Position numbers and translations under genes: made by a program. The notes below the pieces were generated by a model, which saw nothing but the letters and a program-made list of their open reading frames with translations, was not told the origin of the DNA and ran no database searches. From positions 1-34,943 of the forward strand of contig BATO01000066.1 of assembly GCA_000474255.1 (NCBI GenBank): a stretch of DNA of 34,943 bases, read 5' to 3'. Source of the DNA: Aquipseudomonas alcaligenes MRY13-0052 (GTDB lineage Bacteria; Pseudomonadota; Gammaproteobacteria; Pseudomonadales; Pseudomonadaceae). Of the stretch, positions 24,561 through 32,128 are shown piece by piece. How positions within the stretch are numbered: position 1 is the stretch's first letter; the number at the start of each line of letters is the position of its first letter.

Positions 24561-25907
24561 TTACGAAGCGGGAGTGTTCCAGGTGATGATCGGATCAGCG
24601 AGCGACGCCTTGCTTCCTGCTGGGGATAGTCCGCCGGAGTCGCGGAAGAAGCCTAAATAGTGAGGCAGGAAGGACCTTTCGAACTCAGTGGGTTGAGCAG
24701 TTGAAGTGATTTCGATATGGAACTGGCCATCGAACTTGCGATCCTGTATTTGGAGCGCACGGCTGTATGCGCCATTGCAGGACTCGCCGAGCAGACGCCC
24801 GATTTCGTGTGCAGCCGAACGGACCGCGCGATTATTCGAAGTGTCTTCGATGCGAATATGAAAACCATGCTTGCCCTTGATAGCTGAGGGAGCTTCTTTC
24901 ACCTCTACCACGGGGCTCATGTCAACCCGCACCAACTCTTCGCTCAGTGGCTGGCCCGGCTCCCACACCATGACCCCGTTATCGGCAAGCAAATCGCTCC
25001 GCTCGAGCGTGAGGTAGTTATAACCATTGAGATATCCACCCCGCCAGGTTATTGACCATGCCCCTGCCCAACGCAGCTCTTCAACGGGCCCGTTTCCATC
25101 CAGGGGAATGGCAAGCAAGAGCTGACTATTTCGAGAAAGGCTACTGGCAACATAAACACGCGAAGTATCGTGCCAGATATGCACATCGTTCTGAGTGGCG
25201 TCCAATGGATTGACGAAGCGATGAATCGTTTGCAGGTCCGTTTGAGGGCTGCTGCAGTGATCGAAGCGCTTCACACCTTCAACGTCCACCAGCCACGTCT
25301 CGCCTCCCGGCAGAGCGAGCAAGGCCAAGGCACAATCCGCCACAGAAACCGATGAAACTATTTCACGCTTTTCGACATCGTAAATTGCATACGTTGGGTC
25401 GCTCACTGTTCGAAACAAGAACAACCGATCAGTAAAACGAGCCTGGCCGAATCTTCCACTCAACCCGCTACAGGGAATATCTTTGACTGTAGCTCCCGTC
25501 AAGTCAAAAACACTCCACCGCTGTTCGTCACCCAGCGCAATTAGGCCGGGTGCAAAGTATCCCTCAGCACCGAAATATGGCATCTGGAATAGAACGTCGC
25601 CGCTCCAATTACGTGCAACGTAGCGACCCTGATCAGTTTCTTCATAGAGAAAAATATAGGACTGATTGCCGCCGAGAAATGAATGCGGCACAGACCACTC
25701 TCCCTCCGACGTTAATACCCGAATCTCATTCTCCTGATAGGAATCCAAAACCCTCTTGCCACTCAAAGACAGCCTCAAGAAATCTGGCGCAGGTGGTTCA
25801 AGCTCAAACTTACCATCTGAGTATTGGGCGCGTGATTCCTCGCTTTCGAACATCAAGCCTTCACGGCTGGCTTGAACAGCAATAACACCCAAAAAGTTAA
25901 ATATCAT
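24561..25907 (-). CDS. Putative immunity protein, WD40/propeller-like, unrecognised family
   Basis: I do not recognise this 448-residue protein. It has about six repeats of strand-turn-strand character (for example SYIFLYEETDQGRYVARN, QRWSVFDLTGATVKD, PTYAIYDVEKREIVSS, ETWLVDVEGVKRFD, VYVASSLSRNSQLLLAIPL), which suggests a beta-propeller, then a C-terminal domain of about 90 residues (FHIRIEDTSNNRAVRSAAH, QDRKFDGQFHIEITS). There is no signal peptide or membrane segment, so it would be cytosolic. ATG at 25907 overlaps the stop of the upstream 2063-residue gene as ATGA. This coupling, and an AT-rich base composition shared only with the toxin tip, make an immunity role the leading reading. An unusually large size for immunity is the main doubt; a substrate-binding or accessory protein is the alternative. 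Confidence 0.6.
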   Translation of the reverse strand: MIFNFLGVIAVQASREGLMFESEESRAQYSDGKFELEPPAPDFLRLSLSGKRVLDSYQENEIRVLTSEGEWSVPHSFLGGNQSYIFLYEETDQGRYVARNWSGDVLFQMPYFGAEGYFAPGLIALGDEQRWSVFDLTGATVKDIPCSGLSGRFGQARFTDRLFLFRTVSDPTYAIYDVEKREIVSSVSVADCALALLALPGGETWLVDVEGVKRFDHCSSPQTDLQTIHRFVNPLDATQNDVHIWHDTSRVYVASSLSRNSQLLLAIPLDGNGPVEELRWAGAWSITWRGGYLNGYNYLTLERSDLLADNGVMVWEPGQPLSEELVRVDMSPVVEVKEAPSAIKGKHGFHIRIEDTSNNRAVRSAAHEIGRLLGESCNGAYSRALQIQDRKFDGQFHIEITSTAQPTEFERSFLPHYLGFFRDSGGLSPAGSKASLADPIITWNTPAS

Positions 25908-28900
25908 TTGAGACCACCCAATATCTCCGTCAACGCCTTCTCCACTGCTGTGGCTGTAGGCGTATCCCACTTCGTTTTACCCACGCTCTTCGCGATAAAT
26001 GCTTTCAAATCCTTATCGCTTTCAATTTTATCAAGCGCTGCCTTCAACATATCCTTTACCTGGGCAGTCCCCGTAAACTCCCATCGTACATATGGCCCAG
26101 CGCCCTTATTCGTCATATGGCCGAGCATGTCTTTCATCAACTGGCCAGGCGCACCAAGCGACTTATCTTGCTTCCTGAAAACATCTATGGATTTGGCAAT
26201 ATAGTCTTGAGCATTAGTTGAGTTCCAGTATTTCGACTCGATATAGAAGTCGCCTTTGCTGGTGCCGACCTTGATATCGTAATGCCGGGTACCGCCGACC
26301 GCCTCCATCTCATGTTCGAAGCCTTTTATCTTGAGGCCCAGCTCTTCACCTTTGTCGACGAGGCGTTTAAGAACCTGAAGCGTGCCGGCGCCACCACGGG
26401 CTGCAAATATCGCGTCCACTTCGACCCCATCCTTCCTGAGCATCTTGCCGCTCAGTTGATCGAATACCTCGGCCATCTTGTCGGGCGTGACGTTGCCGTG
26501 TTTCGCGATATAGCTCTCGATATCTCCGATGTCTTTGAGGAACTCACCAACCGTCCGCCCACCGAAACATAGCCCTGGGTTACAGGGCGACTTGCGGAAA
26601 GCAGTCAACCCCGGCTCGCCTACACGGGAATAAATGGCCATCAACGCCACCAGCTCATCCGATTTGCCTGCCAGTTTCGCCAGGTCAGTACCTTGGGCTG
26701 CTTTCAGTTCCTCGATCACTTTAGTGAACGCTGCACCCGCGTTTTTGGTAAGCCCCTTATCGCCCGCCTTTCTCTGAATTTCACTCAACACCGCCAGCAA
26801 CTCGCTGGCCTTGCCAACGGCTGCCGCATGCGCCGGTCCAACGACAAAGCCAACCAGCGATTCGACGCCCGTTTCAAGAGTACTTCGCTGTGCAAGCAGC
26901 CCGCCCTCTTCTGTCATCCAGTAGGCGTAGACCGTCCATATTTCGAAGTCTTTGGCCGTCTTGATCGCGCTGAAGATGAACTCTTTCAGCGCCGGTCCTT
27001 CGAAGGCCACCAACGCCACAATCTGCAGCATCGGAATGACCTTCTTCAGCGCCTCGACTTTCTGTCCCGAGACACCGTTCAACACCTTCTTGTCCAGGTA
27101 GGTGACCAGGGTGCTGATCACGGTGCTGCCTTTGAGGACCTTGGAAGCGGTCTTGCCACCCGCCAGGGCCGCATCGACAGCAACGCCCGCACCGGTGAAC
27201 TCAGCCAGAGTGCTAACGATCCCCAGCCCGGCAAACACATAGGTCGGGTAGTCGAATTTCTCCGTGTTGTCGGTGTAGTAGTAATAGCTGTGGATAACGA
27301 AGTCGCGGATATCGCCCACCAGCAACAGACTGGCGACGAAGTCACAGATGGTGGAGACCGCGTTGTCGGTGGAACCGGTTACCACACCATCCAGGCACTT
27401 GGCCAGGTAGATGGCGGTATTGCCCAAGGCGTTGATCTGGTGTTGCAGGCTGGTGATCAGCCCCAACTCGGCATAGGCGACGGTGGTCTGCCACGCGCCG
27501 TTCGCGGTCTTGACCTTGATTTCAGCCTGGCGAACCTTCTTCTGCAACTCGCACTTGACCACGAAATTCAGCAACGCCTCGGCGGCGTTGATAGCGCCTG
27601 TGGTCGGCACCAACGCGCAGGCGTCTTCGCCATCGGCCACCGCCTGGGCGACCAGGATGCGGCTGATGGTGACGAGCAGACCCTGGTTGGGGTTCTCTCG
27701 CAGTGCCAACAGGTTGCTCAGGTTGGAGCTGATGCGGAATCTCGCCTTGCCATCGCTACCGACCCGGGCGGAACCTTGTTCACCACCGCCGCCGACAATG
27801 GTCACAACAGGTGCCTGGGTCCAGTCGAACAAGCCAAAGCGGTTGATCGCACCCTTGAAGCCCTTGCCCACGACCGCGGCGTACTGACCGGACGATTTCT
27901 GCAGAGGGCCGCTCAGTGAGGCCGTGAACGTCTGGTCATCCACTTGCAGAATCAGCTTCTGCGCCACCACATGGACACCCATGCGGTGCCACTGTCCTTG
28001 GCTGACCGGCTGGCTGATCAGCTCGATATCGGCATCCTGGGTCTGCGCGATCACCTTTACCCGGCCGTCGCCGGTCAGAATGGCTTTCAGGCCACTGGCC
28101 GCGTAGTCGAGCAGGTTCTTGCCGAAGGCGCCTTCATCGGGACGGAACGACAGGGTCGCCCCCACATCATCGGTACGCGCCAGCGCCTGGTCGTAGGGCA
28201 CGCCGGCATAGCCGTCATCCGTGGTTATCTGGATGAAGCGGTCCTCGCGTCGCACCCCCTGACCCTGGGGTGTGGCGTTGTGCAACTTGATCTCTCGCTG
28301 GAACTCATCGTCCAGGAAGCGGCCATCGGCCGAAGGCCCATACAGCCCCCAGAACGCAGCAGGTAGCAGGTTCGGTGACAGGTAATCGCGCAGGTCGATC
28401 TCGACCTCTTCGCCCACGTCACCCTTGAGCACAATCTCGGTTTCAGCCCGCTGACCGTCAGTTGATGAACCGAAGCGGGAGGAAATCAGCAGCGGATTGG
28501 AAACCTCCAGATCATTACTCAGCGCATCGACCTTGAGCGACATGGGGAACAGCTTGTCGTTGATGCGGGCAATCAGCTTGCCCTCGCCGACAAAATTGCC
28601 GGCATCCAGGCTGGTGCGCACGCTGTTGTCACTGCCCAGGGTCAGCGTGCCATTGGTGACGGCACCCCGCAGGGCGGTGACCTGAATCTGCACGCCGGAA
28701 AGGTCGGGTGTGTCGGACTCGGCACGAATGGTGACCGGAACATTGCCGCCACGGGGAATTTCATCCGGGGCGTCGACCACCAGCTTGATGTCATCCACGG
28801 TCAGCGTGCGTTCCTCCACCACATCGCCAACCTTGATGGAGTAGTTTTTCTCGCCCGCTTCCTTGTCGCCCTTGAGGACCAACTGGACCTTGCCGTTGAC

Positions 28901-31900
28901 CGTCGCGGTATCACCGCTAAACGCGATGTCCTCGCCCAGGATTTCCACCAACGTACCGTCGGCGACGGTATTGCCGAACTTGTCCTTGGCGAGAATATCG
29001 AGGGTGATCTTTCCCGCCCCCGAAATGGCCGTACGGCCCTGGGCATTCACCGTCACGGTATGAGGCTTGCCGGGTACGATCTCGAAAGTGGCGGTTTTCG
29101 GGTCAATGACATAAGGCTCGCTGAACTTCGCCGTCACCGTGGCGCGATTACCGGTCTTTGTGGTCAGTTTCACGCTATTGGCGAAGGTGCCCGTCACGTT
29201 GGTGTCCGAGGCCTTCGCCAACTGCCCGTTGCCGCTGACCGACCAGCTCAATGAATAACGATGGCTGTCCTTTTCCTCGTTGGGCCGCAACACCACCGCG
29301 TTCAAACCCTGGGAAACCAATGCCGCATCGTCGGCGGAGACCTTGATCGTTTCCCCGCCAGGCGTGGGCGCTGGCAACAGCACGATGTTATCGAACGCCC
29401 ACTCCCACAAGATGTTGCTCACATCGTTGTTGGCATACAGGCGGATGCTCATGAAATCTTCCGGCTGCAGCGCCGACAGGTGATTGAGGTCGGTGAACTG
29501 GATGGTGTTACTCGGCCCGTATTTGACCTTCACTTCCGACCCGCCCATCGCCAGTACCATCTCCCGCTCCCCCTTCATGTCGAAGGGGTCGAGCTGGGCG
29601 AACTGGCTTTGCAGCAGCGAGTAGAGGAAGTCGATGACCCTGTCGGAAGCGGTGATGGCGGCCTGGTTCAGATCGATCTTGGTACCGGCATCGCTGGCCA
29701 GTTCCTTGCGCTTGATCTGATCGACGGTCAGGTCATACAGGCTGAACTGCATCTCGGGCCGGTACTTCCATTCGTACCTGGGCTCCGGCTTCTTGAAAGT
29801 CTGCTGGGGAAACGACTTGACCGCCTTGCGATAGGCCTGGCGCGACAGCTCGCTGGCCTCTTCATCGTTGAGCGGCACCCTGACCGGCACATAGTGGGTC
29901 GGGCGGTACTTCAACACACCGCTGCCCGAGCCATTGGAGGAAAAGTCCGGGTTGCGGTTTTCCGGCTGGCCGGTCACCTGCAGATACAGGTGCTGCTTGG
30001 CCAATATTTTCTCCGGCAGCTGGATCACCTGCACTTGCTGGCCCGGCTTGATCTTGAACTGCGAGAGGCTGTTGGCGCCTTCCGGTGCCAATTGATTGGC
30101 CGCGACGATTTTCGCCAGCCGCCCGGTGAAGCCATAGTCCGCCAGTTCCTCCGGCAGGGCTCCACCATCGGCATCCTGCCAATCGGTATAGATCGCAATG
30201 CTGATATCAGTGCCGAGCCCCGCACCTTCATTACCAATGAGCTGCTTCTTCAGCTCGCCCTTGGTCATGCCCTTTTCGATCTTGTTCTTGCGCTCGGCCC
30301 AGACCTTGAGGTTCGGCGGTGCCAGTTCGATGCGCTGATCGGCGAAGTTCAACAGGTTACCGCTGGCCACGGCGGACTCGAGCTTGACCTTGACGCTGCC
30401 GATGTACCCGGTGGGTCGGTTGATGGCGATGATGCGCACCGTCTCGCCGGCCTTGAGGTGGTTGGCCGCGCGCTTCTGGAACTCTTCCTTGAAGCCGCCG
30501 GCGCTCTGCCACTTGCTAAAGGCCGCTTCGCCGGTGCGGCCAGCGATGGCGTAGTAGTTTTCCTTCGAGCCGCGCAACTGGATGGTGTAGCGGAAGCTGC
30601 CGGACTTCTCGTCGACGCCGGAGTAGTTCTTGTACAGCTCGTCTTCGTGCAGCCCGCGTCGCTCGGCCACGAGCTGACCGTTGGATTCGCGGAACACATA
30701 GATGTCCGTGTCCTTCAGGTCGTCCTTGCTGATGCTTTCCAGCAGCCCGCGATCCTCGAAATCGGGTGCTATATCGATCAGCCTCGTGAAATCTGGCGGC
30801 GGTGTCTCACCATCAGACGCCCCCGCGCTCGCACTGCTGGAAAGATAAATTCCCTGCAGTTCGGCCTCTTCGAGCGTCGTCTTTACGAAGACCTCTTTCG
30901 GCTTGCCATCTACCTGCTTGACGACCTTCTTGCCCGGTACGACCTGGTCCGGCTTTTCATCACCGTCGAAGTCGTAACTCTGCTGGAGATAATTGTCGCG
31001 CTTCCCGGTCTTGTCACTGTGGGCGGTCTTGTCGCCGAGCTTCACACCACCACCGAACTGCGCCGAACCGTCCAGCACCATCAGGTCGATGGGGAAATCC
31101 GCAGCCTGCTTCATCGGCGTTGCGATAGTGGCGACAATCGCTGCCGCCTCCATGCTCCAAAGACCCAGACCATTGCAGGAGTCGTAGTCCGGCCGGGTCA
31201 TGTAGTAGGGCATGTTGGAGCTGCCCCGAGGGTTGAAGCGCTTGTAGTAGAGCTCCAGGTATGACGGGGTGGTGTACTCGAAGAAGAAGCCGGGGCAAGG
31301 CGGCAGGAAGTAGTTCATCTTGTACTTGCCGTCGTCATCCGTCAGGGCATAGCCGCCGGTGACATGGCTGCCCAGGGTGACGCCCACACCCGGTAGCGGG
31401 CCGTAGATCTTCGCGTCGCGGTCGCGGGTGTTCTTGTCGTCGACCTTGCCGTCCTTGCCGAAGAAGCCCGCGCGGAAGCCGATGCTGTTGGTGCCCTGAT
31501 GGAGGATCTGCCCTTCCTTGGACAGCAGCAGCGCCTTGCTGCTGGAGGACGGGGTGACATTGCTGTCGATGGGCATCTGCAGCAGCAGCAGTTCATCGCC
31601 CTTGGTGCTGAACCGCTCTTTCTCGCCACGCACCAGCACGGTCAGGCTGCTGGGGCTCAGGCTGGGCTTGTCGATGGTCTTGCCGTCCACCGTCTTGAAG
31701 GCCGTGCCCCGGTAGGTGGCGGCCGTCATCACTTCGCTCTGTGGATAACGTTCGCGAGCGTCCTTGAGGCGCTGCAGGTAGGCGCGATAGATATCGCCAG
31801 ACATCACCTGGGCCTGCTCCAGCGGCCCGGTGGCCTCGCCTATCTCACGGGCTTCCTTGCCGTCGCTGCCGTACTCCACCCAGATGGGCTTGCCGTTGGG

Positions 31901-32095
31901 GCTGAGCACAACGGCACGGGTGTAGACGGCGCCGAACTTGTAGTAGGTCTGCGGGATGTAGATACCGGGGATCAGCCCAAAGCCGAAGAACGCCTGGGCC
32001 GTGGCGGTCCAGCCGGCCAGCAGTGCACCCAGGGCCAGGCCCGGCCATGCGCGACTGCGGCGTTTCGATACGGAAGGCATGACCAACATATCCAT
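25904..32095 (-). CDS. Giant exported protein with C-terminal PD-(D/E)XK nuclease-like toxin tip
   Basis: The 2063-residue protein has a Sec signal peptide (basic KRRSR, hydrophobic GLALGALLAGW, cleavage after AQA at 35). Its N-terminal half (36 to about 950) is unrecognised, with a Ca-binding-like DFDGDEKPD (about 375). Ig-like domains follow (about 930-1250; Big_1-like at TVTVNAQGRTAISGAG, about 1010), then a LamG/concanavalin-like module (about 1307-1432; QGQWHRMGVHVVAQKLILQV). A hydrophobic segment (about 1570-1760) resembles pretoxin regions. The last 230 residues hold CNPGLCFGG (about 1835) and the nuclease-like core H1938-Y-D1940-x12-E1953-S-K1955-YW, a PD-(D/E)XK signature. It is 24 bp after the upstream Ig-like gene and overlaps the next gene by ATGA. 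The nuclease activity and the export route are inferred. Confidence 0.75.
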   Translation of the reverse strand: MDMLVMPSVSKRRSRAWPGLALGALLAGWTATAQAFFGFGLIPGIYIPQTYYKFGAVYTRAVVLSPNGKPIWVEYGSDGKEAREIGEATGPLEQAQVMSGDIYRAYLQRLKDARERYPQSEVMTAATYRGTAFKTVDGKTIDKPSLSPSSLTVLVRGEKERFSTKGDELLLLQMPIDSNVTPSSSSKALLLSKEGQILHQGTNSIGFRAGFFGKDGKVDDKNTRDRDAKIYGPLPGVGVTLGSHVTGGYALTDDDGKYKMNYFLPPCPGFFFEYTTPSYLELYYKRFNPRGSSNMPYYMTRPDYDSCNGLGLWSMEAAAIVATIATPMKQAADFPIDLMVLDGSAQFGGGVKLGDKTAHSDKTGKRDNYLQQSYDFDGDEKPDQVVPGKKVVKQVDGKPKEVFVKTTLEEAELQGIYLSSSASAGASDGETPPPDFTRLIDIAPDFEDRGLLESISKDDLKDTDIYVFRESNGQLVAERRGLHEDELYKNYSGVDEKSGSFRYTIQLRGSKENYYAIAGRTGEAAFSKWQSAGGFKEEFQKRAANHLKAGETVRIIAINRPTGYIGSVKVKLESAVASGNLLNFADQRIELAPPNLKVWAERKNKIEKGMTKGELKKQLIGNEGAGLGTDISIAIYTDWQDADGGALPEELADYGFTGRLAKIVAANQLAPEGANSLSQFKIKPGQQVQVIQLPEKILAKQHLYLQVTGQPENRNPDFSSNGSGSGVLKYRPTHYVPVRVPLNDEEASELSRQAYRKAVKSFPQQTFKKPEPRYEWKYRPEMQFSLYDLTVDQIKRKELASDAGTKIDLNQAAITASDRVIDFLYSLLQSQFAQLDPFDMKGEREMVLAMGGSEVKVKYGPSNTIQFTDLNHLSALQPEDFMSIRLYANNDVSNILWEWAFDNIVLLPAPTPGGETIKVSADDAALVSQGLNAVVLRPNEEKDSHRYSLSWSVSGNGQLAKASDTNVTGTFANSVKLTTKTGNRATVTAKFSEPYVIDPKTATFEIVPGKPHTVTVNAQGRTAISGAGKITLDILAKDKFGNTVADGTLVEILGEDIAFSGDTATVNGKVQLVLKGDKEAGEKNYSIKVGDVVEERTLTVDDIKLVVDAPDEIPRGGNVPVTIRAESDTPDLSGVQIQVTALRGAVTNGTLTLGSDNSVRTSLDAGNFVGEGKLIARINDKLFPMSLKVDALSNDLEVSNPLLISSRFGSSTDGQRAETEIVLKGDVGEEVEIDLRDYLSPNLLPAAFWGLYGPSADGRFLDDEFQREIKLHNATPQGQGVRREDRFIQITTDDGYAGVPYDQALARTDDVGATLSFRPDEGAFGKNLLDYAASGLKAILTGDGRVKVIAQTQDADIELISQPVSQGQWHRMGVHVVAQKLILQVDDQTFTASLSGPLQKSSGQYAAVVGKGFKGAINRFGLFDWTQAPVVTIVGGGGEQGSARVGSDGKARFRISSNLSNLLALRENPNQGLLVTISRILVAQAVADGEDACALVPTTGAINAAEALLNFVVKCELQKKVRQAEIKVKTANGAWQTTVAYAELGLITSLQHQINALGNTAIYLAKCLDGVVTGSTDNAVSTICDFVASLLLVGDIRDFVIHSYYYYTDNTEKFDYPTYVFAGLGIVSTLAEFTGAGVAVDAALAGGKTASKVLKGSTVISTLVTYLDKKVLNGVSGQKVEALKKVIPMLQIVALVAFEGPALKEFIFSAIKTAKDFEIWTVYAYWMTEEGGLLAQRSTLETGVESLVGFVVGPAHAAAVGKASELLAVLSEIQRKAGDKGLTKNAGAAFTKVIEELKAAQGTDLAKLAGKSDELVALMAIYSRVGEPGLTAFRKSPCNPGLCFGGRTVGEFLKDIGDIESYIAKHGNVTPDKMAEVFDQLSGKMLRKDGVEVDAIFAARGGAGTLQVLKRLVDKGEELGLKIKGFEHEMEAVGGTRHYDIKVGTSKGDFYIESKYWNSTNAQDYIAKSIDVFRKQDKSLGAPGQLMKDMLGHMTNKGAGPYVRWEFTGTAQVKDMLKAALDKIESDKDLKAFIAKSVGKTKWDTPTATAVEKALTEILGGLK

Positions 32096-32112
32096 CTGTC
32101 AGAGATTCCCTT

Positions 32113-32128
32113 GGCCGCCTCAGCGGCC
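32113..32128 (-). repeat. Hairpin over the stop codon of the upstream Ig-like gene
   Basis: GGCCGC-CTCA-GCGGCC is a perfect 6-bp inverted repeat whose loop contains the minus-strand TGA stop at 32120-32122. It lies 18 bp before the start of the 2063-residue gene. No T-run follows, so read-through is expected; it may tune expression of the second gene. Confidence 0.4.

Noticed and set aside
29261-31264. A 667-residue plus-strand frame within the giant toxin-carrier gene
   Set aside because: It is antisense to a continuous 2063-residue reading frame with a signal peptide and recognisable domains. No ribosome site or domain is visible.
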